A stretch of DNA of 64,000 nt, taken from NCBI RefSeq assembly GCF_004801285.1, contig NZ_SSNY01000001.1, positions 1 through 64,000 of the forward strand, in the 5' to 3' direction. Numbering within the stretch: position 1 is the first letter of the stretch; every line of letters starts with the position of its first letter. This document shows positions 33,904-43,858 of this stretch, piece by piece. This stretch comes from Ollibium composti (lineage in GTDB: Bacteria; Pseudomonadota; Alphaproteobacteria; Rhizobiales; Rhizobiaceae). Below the pieces are notes generated by a model. The model had not been told where the DNA came from, did not search any database, and saw only the letters and a program-made list of their open reading frames with translations. The translations under genes and the position numbers were made by a program.

Positions 33904-35835
33904 GTGACGGTACGGTGGACACGGAGTACGGAGCGGTTTGCGCCGGGGCGCGTGCTTTCGCGCGTCCTCGCGGGCGGGCTCCTGTGCGCCACCGCCATGG
34001 TCGGCGTGAACCGGCCGGCCGCCGCCTTCGAACTGTTCGGCATCAAGTTGTGGGAATCGGCGTCCGACAAGGAAGACGCCGAGATCGTCGATCCGCTGCG
34101 TTATGCGGTCACGATCGAGGCGCCCGATGCCGATAGCGACCTCAAGGACAGGTTGGAAAGCGCCTCGACGCTGAAGGCGGACGAGGAGCGCCCGGTGTCC
34201 GGTTCGCTCGGCCTGCTCACCAAGGCGCGTGCCGAGCGCGAGCAACTGGTCGCCGCGCTCTATCAGGACGCCCGCTACGAGGGCGTCGTCACCGTCGCCA
34301 TCCAGGGCCGTTCCATTGACGACCTGCCGCCGGACGCCGAGTTCACCGGGGCGCAGCCGATCCCGGTCACGGTCACGGTGCAGGCCGGTCCGAAGTTCAC
34401 CCTCGGCAACATCCGCCTCGAAGGCGACGCCGCGCAATTGGCGAGCGCCGATTTCGGCCTGATCGCCGGCGGCGATGCAGGCTCGGGCGCGATCCTTAAG
34501 GCCGAGGCGTCCATCGTGCGCGCCCTGAAGGAAGAGGGAAGGCCGCTCGCCAAGGTGACCGGGCGCGAGATCGTCGCCGATCACAAGACCGCCACCCTTG
34601 ACGTCACGCTGACGGTCGCCGCTGGCCCGGTCGCCGGCTACGGCGACACCATCGTCGAGGGAACCGAGGCGGTGGACCGCGACTTCACCGAATACATGAC
34701 CGGCCTGAAGCGCGGCCGCCAGTATTCACCGGAGGAGATCGACGAGGCGCGCGAACGGCTGCTCGGGCTGGAGGTGTTCAACAGCGTCACCCTCAAGGAA
34801 GGCGAGGCGCTGGACGCCGAGGGCAACATTCCCATCGACGTCGAGGTGAGCGAGCGCAAGTTCCGTTATTTCGGCCTCGGCGCCACGGCCTCGAACACCG
34901 AGGGGCTGGGACTGGAAGGCTATTGGGGACACCGCAACCTGTTCGGCCGCGCCGAGAAGCTGCGCATCGACGGCTCGATTAGCGGCATCGGCGCCAACGA
35001 CATCTCCAAGCTCAACTACAATGCCGGCATCCTGTTCGAGAAGCCGGGCGTGCTCGGACCGGCCTCGAAGTTCTACAGCCACCTGAAGACGGTCTATGAG
35101 CATCCCGACGCCTACGACCGCTTCTCCGTGCGCGGCGACGTCGGCCTGTCCTACGAACTGACGAAGAAGCAGACGGTGTCGGCCGAGTTCGCGCTCGACT
35201 ATTCCAAGATCACTGACAGCTTCGGCAAGCACGACTACCTGATCGCCTCGGTGCCGCTGCAATATGTCTACGACAACCGCGACAACCGGCTGAACCCGAC
35301 GCGCGGCTTCCGGCTGCTGGCCTATGCCGAGCCGAGCTACGACCTCCTGAATGGCGCCGCCTTCGTCAAGCTGAAGGGCGAGGGGTCGGTCTACCAGGCG
35401 ATCGATTCGGGCGGCAAGTTCGTCATGGCCGGCCGCGCCAGCCTCGGCTCCATCGTCGGCGCCTCGTTGCAGGACGTGCCGGCCGACCGGCGCTTCTATG
35501 CCGGCGGCGGCGGCTCGGTGCGCGGCTACGCCTATCAGGGCATCGGCCCGAAGGCCGCCGATGGCCAGCCGATCGGCGGCCTGTCCTGGTTCGAGACCTC
35601 GGCGGAGATGCGCGTGGCCGTCACCGACACGATCGGCATCGTGCCCTTCGTCGATGCCGGCACCGTTTCCACCAAGACCTTCCCCGATTTTTCCGACCTC
35701 AAGGTGGGCGCCGGTATCGGCCTGCGCTATCTGACGCCTTTCGGTCCGCTCAGGGTCGATGTCGCGGTGCCGCTCAATCCCGATCCCGGCGATCCCGACT
35801 ACGGCATCTATGCGGGTATCGGGCAGGCGTTCTGA
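33904..35835 (+). CDS. tamA: TamA, outer-membrane Omp85-family assembly protein
   Basis: A 643-residue protein. A signal peptide (VLAGGLLCATAMVGVNRPAAA) is followed by FELFGIKLWES, a TamA hallmark. Three POTRA-like modules occupy about residues 60-300 and the Omp85 beta-barrel the rest, with RFYAGGGGSVRGYAYQGIGP near the C-terminal third, the conserved G-x-R-G-Y barrel motif, and a terminal aromatic residue (GIYAGIGQAF). It acts with TamB in moving proteins or lipids to the outer membrane. I chose GTG 33904, with AAGG upstream; no ATG is available and a TTG at 33823 would put the signal peptide far inside. Confidence 0.9.
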   Translation: MTVRWTRSTERFAPGRVLSRVLAGGLLCATAMVGVNRPAAAFELFGIKLWESASDKEDAEIVDPLRYAVTIEAPDADSDLKDRLESASTLKADEERPVSGSLGLLTKARAEREQLVAALYQDARYEGVVTVAIQGRSIDDLPPDAEFTGAQPIPVTVTVQAGPKFTLGNIRLEGDAAQLASADFGLIAGGDAGSGAILKAEASIVRALKEEGRPLAKVTGREIVADHKTATLDVTLTVAAGPVAGYGDTIVEGTEAVDRDFTEYMTGLKRGRQYSPEEIDEARERLLGLEVFNSVTLKEGEALDAEGNIPIDVEVSERKFRYFGLGATASNTEGLGLEGYWGHRNLFGRAEKLRIDGSISGIGANDISKLNYNAGILFEKPGVLGPASKFYSHLKTVYEHPDAYDRFSVRGDVGLSYELTKKQTVSAEFALDYSKITDSFGKHDYLIASVPLQYVYDNRDNRLNPTRGFRLLAYAEPSYDLLNGAAFVKLKGEGSVYQAIDSGGKFVMAGRASLGSIVGASLQDVPADRRFYAGGGGSVRGYAYQGIGPKAADGQPIGGLSWFETSAEMRVAVTDTIGIVPFVDAGTVSTKTFPDFSDLKVGAGIGLRYLTPFGPLRVDVAVPLNPDPGDPDYGIYAGIGQAF

Positions 35836-35871
35836 TGGAAGTCGCAATGGACGCTTCGCGACGTTATTCGA

Positions 35872-35965
35872 CCCCCACCCCTAACCCCTCCCCTCAAGGG
35901 GGAGGGGGAGCTGCCGCACGCCAAGAGTCCCCCTCCCCCTTGAGGGGAGGGGTTAGGGGTGGGGG
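35872..35965. repeat. Long inverted repeat, C/G-rich family A (second copy)
   Basis: Left arm 35872-35909 and right arm 35928-35965 are perfect 38-bp inverse copies around an 18-bp loop. The sequence differs from the 27945 element only at a few positions (CTCAAG in place of GCAAG region). It fills most of the 205-bp tamA-tamB gap and would form a very stable RNA stem. Confidence 0.88.
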
Positions 35966-36040
35966 TACTGCGCCTCGTGGGACAGCTCCGTCCCCGATGG
36001 GCGAGAGCCGTTTCAGTTCTTTCCGCCGGCAATCCGGCCG

Positions 36041-39000
36041 ATGAAGGTCTTTAGCAGCATCCTGCGCTATTTCTTCTACGCGGTAGCCATCGTGATCGCC
36101 GCTGCCGTCGGCGCGCTGGTGGTGCTGACGACGACCGAGCGCGGCCGCGACAACCTCGCCGGCATCGTCTCCAACCTCGCCTCGTCGGCCGACAGCAAGG
36201 TGACGATCGCCGGGCTCGACGGTATCTGGTCGGGTGCGCTGAGGGTCGGGCATGTCGTGGTCGAGGACCGCAACGGCCCCTGGCTGGTGGTGCGCGACGT
36301 GGCCGTGGACTGGTCGCCGCTGGCGCTGCTTTCCAAGACCTTCCGCGCCGAGCGCATCGCCGCCGGCCGTATCGAGGTGGCGCGGCTGCCGGTTGCCGGC
36401 AGCGAGCAGAAGGAGGCGGGCGGCGGCTCGGGCCTGCCGGTATCGGTGGACATCGCGCAGATCGACCTGCCCGATATCGCGCTTGGGAAGGAGCTTGCCG
36501 GCGCCGGTGTCGCCGAGCTTTCGGCCAAGGGATCGGCGAAGGCCGATGCAAACCCGCTTTCGGTTGCCGGCGACCTCACGATCGCGCGCCGCGACGGCCA
36601 GCAGGGGACGGTGATCGCCAAGGTCAACTTCGCGCCGCGGGACAACAAGCTCGACCTCGACGTGAAGGCGTCCGAGCCGGCGGGCGGCATCATCGCCAAC
36701 CTGCTCAAGCTGCCGGGCACGCCGGCCGTCGACGTCGTGGTGTCGGGCAACGGTCCGCTGGCGGATTGGCAGGGAAGCGGAAGCTTCAACGTCGACGGTC
36801 AGACCGTGGCGCAGTTGTCCGGCCGCCATCAGTTGACCGACCAGGGCCATCGCGTCGAGGCCAAAGGGCAGGGCGCGTTTGAGCGCTTCCTGCCGGAAAT
36901 GCTGAAGCCGCTGCTGGCCGGTACGGCCGATTTCGACATTGCCGGCACCGCCATGCCGGGTGGCGGCGTCGCCGTGGAGCGCGCGAACGTCGAAAGCGAT
37001 GCCATCCATCTTACCGCGAAGGGCACGTATGATCCGCAGTCGGCGACCGACATCTCCGTTGAGCTTGCGGCCCGCGATGCGCCGGTGGTGCTCAGCCTGC
37101 CGACCGGCGGCGCGCCGGTGACGGTCGCCGTCAAGGGCCTGACGGCGCGCGCCTTCGGCGACGGCAAGGAGCCGATGGTCGACGTCGCCGGCAACTTCGT
37201 GTCCATCGTCACCGGCGGGACGGAAGTGCATGATCTTACCGCGCAGATCCATTCCGACGGCTTCGACGTGCAGAACCGCAGCGGTCCGGTGAAGATCGCG
37301 CTGGTGGCCGACACACTCAAGACCGACGTTGCAACGCTGGCGCCGCTGGCGGCGGGCCGCGTCACGGTCAACCTTGCAGGTGCCGTCAGTCCCGACCAGA
37401 TCAAGCTGGACGAGGGCACCTTGACCTCGGACGCGCTCAACGCTTCGGTCAATGCCACGCTCAACGTCGCCGATCTCGCCATGACGCTCGGCATGAAGGC
37501 CGACGCCGTTTCCAGCGCGCTGCCGCCGCAACTCAAGCCGGTGCTGGGCGAGCGGGTGCAGTTCTCCGCCACCGCGACACGCGATCCGCAGGGCTCGTTC
37601 GCGGCCAACACCATCGAGCTGACCTCGGGGTCGCTCAAGGCCAGCGGCACGGCGAGCGCATCCGGCACCGAAATTAGCGCCGACCTGAAAGGCAGTCTCG
37701 GCGATATTTCTCCGTTATCGGGGCTCGCGCGCACCGACCTTGCCGGCGGCGTCGACTTCGCGCTCAAGGCGGGCGGCGCGCGCACCGCGCCGGACTTTTC
37801 CATCACCGCCAGCAGCGACAAACTGGTCGCATCGGGCAAGACTGTGACCGGCCTGTCGCTTAGCGCTTCCGGCAAGGCTGATATCGCGGCCCCCACGGCC
37901 GACGTGTCGCTGACCGGCTCGGTCGAGGGCAAGCCGCTCAACCTCAAGGCCACGATGGCGACCACCGACGGCAAGATGACGGCCGACGTGACAGGCGACT
38001 TCGGCGACCTCTCGGTGCTGTCCGAGCAGGTGGCCGGCGCCATTGGCTTCGCAATCAAGGCCGAGGGCGAGGCGACGGCGCCGAATGTGTCGTTCACGCT
38101 CAACAGCGCCGGCCTGACGGTCGCCGGCCACCAGATCACCGGACTGGAGCTGACGGCGGCGGGCAAGGCCGACGTCGCCAACCCCGCCGCCGACGTGAAG
38201 CTGAAAGGCAACGTGTCGGGCCAGCCGCTCAACGGCACGGCGACGCTGCGCACCGTGGACGGCCGCCGCGAGATCAAGGGGCTGGCGCTGACGCTCGGTC
38301 CCGGCCGCATCGGCGGTAACCTTGTGCTCGACGACAAGTTCCTGCCTGTCGGGACGCTCGATATCGACCTGCCGGAGATCGGCCCGCTGGCGGCGCTCGC
38401 CGCCCAGAAGGTGGACGGCGACCTCAAGGCGACGGTGCGTTTCTCCAGCGAGGACGGCAAGTCGCAGGTCGCGGTGAAGGCCAATGCGGGACGGATCGTG
38501 CGCGACAGCCTGTCGGTGGCGAAGGTCGCCATCGACGCGCTGGTGGCCGACTATACCGCCGCGCCGGCCATTTCCGGCACGGTCAAGGCCGGCGGGGTCG
38601 TCTCGGGCGGCACCACCGTCAGCGACATCGCCATAGACCTGAAACGCGACGGTGAATGGACCGCATTCTCCGGCGGCGCGACGGTGAAGGACATTCCGTC
38701 GAAGGCCGCCGGCCGCGTCAAGGTCGCCGATGGCACCACCACGCTGGAGCTTGCCTCGGCGCAGGCGAATTTCCGCGGCGCCAAGGCGGCCGTCTCCAAG
38801 CCGACCACCATCGTCGTCAAGGACGGCGTAACGCGGCTGGACAAGCTCACCATCGGCATCGGCTCGGGCAGTGCGATCATCACCGGCTCCGCCGGCACGG
38901 CGCTCGATCTGGCCGTGACGCTGTCGGCCATACCGGTGGCGGTGGCGAACAATTTTGTCGCCGGGCTGGATGCGGCAGGCTCGCTGTCCGGCACGGTGAA

Positions 39001-40525
39001 GGTGACCGGACAAGCCGCCAACCCGTCCGTCACCTATGACATCAAGGGCACCGGCATCCAGGCCGCGCAGTCGCGCGGCGCCGGGCTCGGCGGTATCGGC
39101 ATTGCCTCGGCCGGCACCTTCGCCGCCAACAAGCTGACCTTCAACGCGACCGCCAACGAAGGCTCAGGTATCGGCCTGAAGGCTGGCGGCACGGTGACGG
39201 TCGCCGGCACGCCGGCGCTGGCGCTCGACATTTCCGGGCGCGTGCCGTTCGGCTTCCTCTCCGCCAAGCTCGCCCAGCAGGGCCTTTCGCTCAGCGGATC
39301 GGCCGACGTGGCGCTCGGCGTGCGCGGGCCGGCCACCGCACCGGACATAACCGGCTCGGTCACAACGGCCGGTGCGCGCTTCATCCATGCCGGCTCCGGC
39401 ATCGCCATCAACGACATCGGCGCGCGCGTCACCTTCGGCGGCAAGCGCGCCAACATCGAGCGGCTGACCGGCAACCTGTCGACCGGCGGAGCGCTTTCGG
39501 TCAGCGGATCGGTCGGCATCGATCCGGCCGGCGGCTTCCCGGCCGACCTCACCATCAAGCTCGCCAACGGGCGCTACAGCGACGGGCGGCTGGTTACGGC
39601 CAATTTCTCCGGCGATCTGGCGGTGAAGGGACAGCTGGCGCTGGCGCCGGTGATTTCGGGCACGGTCAATCTCGGCCGCACCGTCGTCACCGTTCCCGAC
39701 CGGCTGCCTGGCTCGATCTCGGCGCTCGACGTCAAGCGCAAGAACGCGCCGGCCGACGTGCGCGCGCAGGACAAGGCGATGCGGCCGGCCGATACCGGCG
39801 GCGGAGGCGGCGGCAGCGGGGGCGGGCCGACGCTCGACATCGCTGTCAACGCGCCCAACCAGATCTTCGTGCAGGGCAGGGGGCTGGATGCCGAGCTCGG
39901 CGGCTCGATCCGGCTGACCGGCCCGGCTTCGGCACCTCAGGCCGTCGGCCAGTTCAACCTGTTGCGCGGGCGCCTCGGCATCCTTGGCAAGCGGCTGACC
40001 TTCACGCAAGGCACGATGACGTTCTCGGGATCGGTGATCCCCTACATCTCGCTGGCGGCCGAGACGACGGCCACCGACGCGACGGTGACCATCTCCATCA
40101 CCGGCGAGGCGACCAATCCGAAATTCGCCTTCACCTCCGTTCCGGCCCTGCCGGAGGACGAGGTGCTGGCGTGGCTGATCTTCGGCCGCTCGATGTCTAA
40201 CCTGTCGCCCCTGCAGATCGCCCAGCTCGCCGACGCGGTGGCGCAACTCACCGGCGCCGGCGGGTCCAGCTCGCTGTTGCAGAAGCTGCAAAACAGCCTC
40301 GGCATCGACGATCTCGACGTCACCACCGACGAGAAGGGCGGAACATCGGTGTCGGCGGGAAAATACCTCAACGACCGCACCTATGTGACCATCCAGAAGG
40401 GCGAAAAGCCCGGCTCCGGCAAGGCGCGAATCGACCTCGATGTCGGCCGCGGGCTGAAGCTGCGCGGCGAGGCGTCGGATGCCGGCGAGGCCAAGGGCGG
40501 CATCTTCTACGAAAAAGAATATTAG
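36041..40525 (+). CDS. tamB: TamB, inner-membrane-anchored translocation/assembly protein
   Basis: A 1494-residue protein. One N-terminal signal anchor (YFFYAVAIVIAAAVGALVVL) is followed by a long, repetitive beta-rich region typical of AsmA/TamB bridge proteins, with recurring units such as LKASGTASASGTEISADLKG. The C-terminal TamB (DUF490) domain contains FNLLRGRLGILGKRLTFTQG, VPALPEDEVLAWLIFGRS and ends GGIFYEKEY. A Gly/Ser-rich linker (TGGGGGGSGGGP) lies near residue 1255. It should span the periplasm and dock with TamA. Start ATG 36041. Confidence 0.94.
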   Translation: MKVFSSILRYFFYAVAIVIAAAVGALVVLTTTERGRDNLAGIVSNLASSADSKVTIAGLDGIWSGALRVGHVVVEDRNGPWLVVRDVAVDWSPLALLSKTFRAERIAAGRIEVARLPVAGSEQKEAGGGSGLPVSVDIAQIDLPDIALGKELAGAGVAELSAKGSAKADANPLSVAGDLTIARRDGQQGTVIAKVNFAPRDNKLDLDVKASEPAGGIIANLLKLPGTPAVDVVVSGNGPLADWQGSGSFNVDGQTVAQLSGRHQLTDQGHRVEAKGQGAFERFLPEMLKPLLAGTADFDIAGTAMPGGGVAVERANVESDAIHLTAKGTYDPQSATDISVELAARDAPVVLSLPTGGAPVTVAVKGLTARAFGDGKEPMVDVAGNFVSIVTGGTEVHDLTAQIHSDGFDVQNRSGPVKIALVADTLKTDVATLAPLAAGRVTVNLAGAVSPDQIKLDEGTLTSDALNASVNATLNVADLAMTLGMKADAVSSALPPQLKPVLGERVQFSATATRDPQGSFAANTIELTSGSLKASGTASASGTEISADLKGSLGDISPLSGLARTDLAGGVDFALKAGGARTAPDFSITASSDKLVASGKTVTGLSLSASGKADIAAPTADVSLTGSVEGKPLNLKATMATTDGKMTADVTGDFGDLSVLSEQVAGAIGFAIKAEGEATAPNVSFTLNSAGLTVAGHQITGLELTAAGKADVANPAADVKLKGNVSGQPLNGTATLRTVDGRREIKGLALTLGPGRIGGNLVLDDKFLPVGTLDIDLPEIGPLAALAAQKVDGDLKATVRFSSEDGKSQVAVKANAGRIVRDSLSVAKVAIDALVADYTAAPAISGTVKAGGVVSGGTTVSDIAIDLKRDGEWTAFSGGATVKDIPSKAAGRVKVADGTTTLELASAQANFRGAKAAVSKPTTIVVKDGVTRLDKLTIGIGSGSAIITGSAGTALDLAVTLSAIPVAVANNFVAGLDAAGSLSGTVKVTGQAANPSVTYDIKGTGIQAAQSRGAGLGGIGIASAGTFAANKLTFNATANEGSGIGLKAGGTVTVAGTPALALDISGRVPFGFLSAKLAQQGLSLSGSADVALGVRGPATAPDITGSVTTAGARFIHAGSGIAINDIGARVTFGGKRANIERLTGNLSTGGALSVSGSVGIDPAGGFPADLTIKLANGRYSDGRLVTANFSGDLAVKGQLALAPVISGTVNLGRTVVTVPDRLPGSISALDVKRKNAPADVRAQDKAMRPADTGGGGGGSGGGPTLDIAVNAPNQIFVQGRGLDAELGGSIRLTGPASAPQAVGQFNLLRGRLGILGKRLTFTQGTMTFSGSVIPYISLAAETTATDATVTISITGEATNPKFAFTSVPALPEDEVLAWLIFGRSMSNLSPLQIAQLADAVAQLTGAGGSSSLLQKLQNSLGIDDLDVTTDEKGGTSVSAGKYLNDRTYVTIQKGEKPGSGKARIDLDVGRGLKLRGEASDAGEAKGGIFYEKEY

Positions 40526-40533
40526 GGTATCGC

Positions 40534-40560
40534 GCCGAAAAGTGGATACCGGTTTTCGGC
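40534..40560. repeat. Short palindromic repeat / possible tamB terminator
   Basis: GCCGAAAA (40534-40541) pairs with TTTTCGGC (40553-40560), 11-nt loop, starting 9 bp after the tamB stop. The sequence GCGCCGAAAAGTGGATACCG followed by GTTTTCGG is, as I recall, a frequent intergenic element in Mesorhizobium and relatives. It may terminate tamB. Confidence 0.6.
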
Positions 40561-40881
40561 AAAAGCGATGCGAAAACAAAAGCTACAGCGAACCGCCCGA
40601 TTCCCATATCGAGGGTTTGCGGTAGCCTGTTCCGGACCTGACCGCTGCCGCCGGCCGTTCTTCACAACATATATTCGAATGGTTTTCGACGGAGCCGGCA
40701 GCGTGCTGGCCGCGCTGCATCGAGCGAAGAGTCAATGCTGCTGTCCTTGTTGGGCACCAAGGGATGCAGCCTGACCGGAAAGCGACAGAATTAGCAATTT
40801 TGCGTCAACTCTGTCGCAATCGCGCGGACTGCCTTCCTTGCAAAGTTGCACATTTCATCCGGGGTTCCGCGCCCGCTTTCT

Positions 40882-40910
40882 TTGACATCAGGGGGCGGAT
40901 GCGGAATGTT
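40882..40910 (+). promoter_or_regulatory. Promoter candidate of second peptide-type ABC operon
   Basis: -35 TTGACA (40882-40887), 17-bp spacer, weak -10 AATGTT (40905-40910), 33 bp before the ATG at 40943. The -35 is consensus; the -10 is poor. Confidence 0.4.
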
Positions 40911-40942
40911 AAAAGGCGCAAAGCCAGAAATGGGAGAAAAGA

Positions 40943-42601
40943 ATGGTAACCTATAAGAGCAACGGCGATCACGTTCCTGGCCACATCGTCAAGATGGCGG
41001 AGCAGGCCAGGTCCGGTGAAGTCGACCGTCGCGAATTCCTGGCGATGGCGAGCATCTTCGGCGCTTCCACCGCCATGGCCTACGGCATGCTTGGCCTTGC
41101 CGCGCCGACGCCGGCGAAAGCGGCGGACGAGACACCCAAGACGGGCGGCGTGCTGAAAGTCGCCATGTCGATCAAGGATCCGAAGGACCCGCGCACGGCC
41201 GACTGGTCCGAGATTTCCAATGCCCAGCGCCAGGCGCTTGAGCCGCTGGTGAAGTACACGCGCGAATACACGTTCGAGCCTTATCTGATCGAAAGCTGGG
41301 AAATCAACGACGACGCCACCGAATACACGCTGCATGTGCGCCCGGGCGTCGAGTGGAACAACGGCGACAAGTTCACCGCCGACGACGTGATCTACAATTT
41401 CACCCGCTGGGCCGACAAGAAGGCCGAAGGCAACTCGATGCCGGGCCGTCTCGGCAGCCTGGTGGACGAGAAGACCGGCAAGCTGCGCGAAGGGTCGATC
41501 GAGAAGGTCGACGACATGACGATCAAGCTCAAGCTGACGTCGCCCGACATCGCCATCATCGCCAACCTGACCGACTACCCGGCGCTGGTCGTGCACAAGA
41601 CCTTCGACGAGAAGGGCGCCAACTTCAAGAACTGCCCGATCGGCACAGGCGCCTTCGAACTGGTGTCCTACGACGTCGGCCAGAAGGTGGTCTTCAAGCG
41701 CCGCGAGACCGGCAAGTGGTGGATGGGCGACGTCTATCTCGACGGCGTCGAGTTCATCGACTACGGCACCGATCCGGCCGCGCTCGTCTCGGCCTTCGAA
41801 TCCGGCGAAGTTCAGACCAACCACGAGACGACGGCGGACTACGTCCAGATCATCGCCGATGTCGGTGCGCCTGCGTCGGAATCGGTGACGTCGGCCACCG
41901 TGTGCTCGCGCTTCAACGTCAACAACAAGCCCTACGACGATCAGAAGGTCCGCCAGGCCATGTGCCTGGCCGTCGACAATGCGGTGGTGCTGCAGCTTGG
42001 TTACGGCAATGCCGGCACGGTGGCGGAAAACCACCATGTCGCGCCGATCCATCCCGAATACGTGCAGCTGCCGCCGCTCAAGCGCGATCCCGCCAAGGCG
42101 CTGGAGATGCTCAAGGAGGCCGGCGTCGCCGACCACGAGCACGAGCTGATCTCCAACGACGAGGACTACCACAAGAACACCACCGACGCGATCGCGGCCC
42201 AGCTGCGTGACGCCGGCATCAAGGTGAAGCGCACGGTGCTGCCGGGCTCGACCTTCTGGAACGACTGGACCAAGTATCCGTTCTCGGAAACCAACTGGAA
42301 CATGCGTCCGCTGGGCATCCAGGTCATCGCCATCGCCTATCGCACGGGCGAAGCCTGGAACGAGACGGCTTATGCCAATCCCGAGTTCGACAAGAAGGTC
42401 AACGAGGCGCTTGGCATTGCCGATGCGGAGAAGCGCAAGGTGCCGATGAAGGACATCGAGCAGATGCTGCAGGAGTCCGGCATCATCATCCAGCCGTACT
42501 GGCGCAAGCTCTACATCAACATCAAGCCCGAGGTGAAGAATCACGCCATGCACCCGACCTACGAATACGAATTCGGCAAGGTCTGGCTGGATCAGGCGTG
42601 A
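40943..42601 (+). CDS. Peptide-type ABC transporter substrate-binding protein with Tat signal
   Basis: A 552-residue SBP_bac_5 protein. The Tat signal has Arg29-Arg30 in [16 protein letters not shown], a hydrophobic stretch and cleavage near AKA at 58-60; the 28 residues before the twin arginines are unusually long. The mature protein begins [16 protein letters not shown]; family regions include [20 protein letters not shown] and [25 protein letters not shown] stands 8 bp upstream of the ATG. It is followed by two permeases and a fused ATPase. Tat export implies folding, possibly with ligand or cofactor, before export. Substrate unknown. Confidence 0.88.
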   Translation: MVTYKSNGDHVPGHIVKMAEQARSGEVDRREFLAMASIFGASTAMAYGMLGLAAPTPAKAADETPKTGGVLKVAMSIKDPKDPRTADWSEISNAQRQALEPLVKYTREYTFEPYLIESWEINDDATEYTLHVRPGVEWNNGDKFTADDVIYNFTRWADKKAEGNSMPGRLGSLVDEKTGKLREGSIEKVDDMTIKLKLTSPDIAIIANLTDYPALVVHKTFDEKGANFKNCPIGTGAFELVSYDVGQKVVFKRRETGKWWMGDVYLDGVEFIDYGTDPAALVSAFESGEVQTNHETTADYVQIIADVGAPASESVTSATVCSRFNVNNKPYDDQKVRQAMCLAVDNAVVLQLGYGNAGTVAENHHVAPIHPEYVQLPPLKRDPAKALEMLKEAGVADHEHELISNDEDYHKNTTDAIAAQLRDAGIKVKRTVLPGSTFWNDWTKYPFSETNWNMRPLGIQVIAIAYRTGEAWNETAYANPEFDKKVNEALGIADAEKRKVPMKDIEQMLQESGIIIQPYWRKLYINIKPEVKNHAMHPTYEYEFGKVWLDQA

Positions 42602-42617
42602 TCGATCCTTCTGCGCC

Positions 42618-42642
42618 GGGGGAGGGGCTCAGCCCCTCCCCC
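42618..42642 (+). promoter_or_regulatory. Intercistronic hairpin after binding-protein gene
   Basis: GGGGGAGGGGC (42618-42628) pairs perfectly with GCCCCTCCCCC (42632-42642), 3-nt loop, 16 bp after the binding-protein stop. No T-run follows. It is the most stable of the post-binding-protein hairpins in the window. Confidence 0.65.
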
Positions 42643-42659
42643 TCCACGCTCGCCTTCAG

Positions 42660-42699
42660 CGCGATTCCAGGCGGAAACGATTTTCAGTCCGGAATTGCG
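42660..42699. repeat. Palindromic intergenic repeat
   Basis: CGCGATTCC (42660-42668) faces GGAATTGCG (42691-42699), one mismatch, with GGCGGAAACGATTTTCAGTC between. The sequence resembles a dispersed rhizobial element (CGATTCC ... GGAATTGCG) that I remember only approximately. It lies inside the operon between binding protein and permease. Confidence 0.5.
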
Positions 42700-42811
42700 A
42701 GCAGACGCCAGGGCGGGCGGTTTTCGGTTGACGGCGGCCGCTCCGGCTGCATCCTTTCAATGCGACAGGGTTGACTGCATCTGACCCCAACCCGACCGGC
42801 AGGGGGGCAAC

Positions 42812-43846
42812 ATGCTTTTCTTCATTCTGAGACGGCTGGGCACGATGCTGCTCACCATGGTGTGCCTCACACTGGTCGTCTTCTTTCTGGTCAATCTCGA
42901 GCCGAACCTGAAGAAGCTCGCGATCAGCCAGACCGAAATGCACACCAGCGCCGAGCAGCTCGAGCAATGGCTGGTCAATCACGGCTACCGGCAGAACTTC
43001 TTCGTCCGCTACGGCCAGTGGCTCGGCGTGATCAAGAAGGCGCCGATCATCAATCCCGAGACCGGCAAGGCCGAACAGCGCTTCTCCTTCTGTAACGATC
43101 CGGTCGAACCGGTCTATTCGGGCGTGCTGCAAGGCGACTTCGGCTGTTCGACCAAGTTCAAGACCACGGCGGCGAAGAGGCTGTTTCCGGCGCTCGGCGC
43201 CACCGGCATCCTGATGTTCTGGGTGCTGGTGGTGATGATCCCGATCTCGCTGCTGATCGGCATCCTGGCCGGCATGCGGGAGGGATCGCGGACCGACCGC
43301 ACGCTGTCGGTCGCCTCGATCGCCACGACGGCGACGCCCGAATACGTTTCGGGCGTCATCTTCACCGTCATCTTCGCCTCGTGGCTTGGCTGGCTGAACG
43401 GCTCGGCCGCATCCGCCAGCCAGGGCATCACCTTCTATAATTTCACCCTGCCGGTGATGACGCTGGCCATCTACGGCATCGGCTACATCGCGCGCATGAC
43501 GCGCGCGTCGATGGTCGAGGTGATGACCCAGCAATATATCCGAACGGCGCGGCTGAAGGGCCTGTCCTTTTCCACCGTGGTCATCAAGCACGCGCTGCGT
43601 AACGCGCTGATCGCGCCGTTCACCGTCATCATGCTGCAGTTCCCCTGGCTGCTGACCGGCGTCGTCATCGTCGAGGTGATGTTCCGCTACCAGGGCTTCG
43701 GCTACATTCTGGTCGAGGCGGCAGGCAACAACGACATCGACCTTTTGCTCGGCTGCTCGCTGGCGTCTGTCTTCATCGTGCTGATCACCCAGCTCATCTC
43801 CGACGTGGGCTATGCGTATCTCAACCCGCGCATCCGCGTGCAGTAG
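42812..43846 (+). CDS. Peptide-type ABC transporter permease (DppB family)
   Basis: A 344-residue permease. MLFFILRRLGTMLLTMVCLT is the usual first helix; a longer-than-usual periplasmic loop (about residues 30-110, with EMHTSAEQLEQWLVNHGYRQ) follows. The EAA loop is in YIRTARLKGLSFSTVVIKHALRN. The stop is 12 bp before the next permease. A 210-bp gap separates it from the binding-protein gene. Confidence 0.9.
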   Translation: MLFFILRRLGTMLLTMVCLTLVVFFLVNLEPNLKKLAISQTEMHTSAEQLEQWLVNHGYRQNFFVRYGQWLGVIKKAPIINPETGKAEQRFSFCNDPVEPVYSGVLQGDFGCSTKFKTTAAKRLFPALGATGILMFWVLVVMIPISLLIGILAGMREGSRTDRTLSVASIATTATPEYVSGVIFTVIFASWLGWLNGSAASASQGITFYNFTLPVMTLAIYGIGYIARMTRASMVEVMTQQYIRTARLKGLSFSTVVIKHALRNALIAPFTVIMLQFPWLLTGVVIVEVMFRYQGFGYILVEAAGNNDIDLLLGCSLASVFIVLITQLISDVGYAYLNPRIRVQ

Positions 43847-43858
43847 GAAGGGGCGGCG

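Larger units (their letters stand above)
40526..40942. other. 417-bp intergenic region, tamB to second peptide-type operon
   Basis: No gene supported. It holds a hairpin just after tamB (40534-40560), then about 300 bp without recognisable features, and a sigma-70-like promoter candidate at 40882-40910 before the binding-protein gene. Short open frames here lack a ribosome site and codon bias. Confidence 0.6.

Noticed and set aside
40568..40949. Short open frames in the gap after tamB
   Set aside because: Cys/Arg-rich translations, no ribosome site; more likely intergenic.
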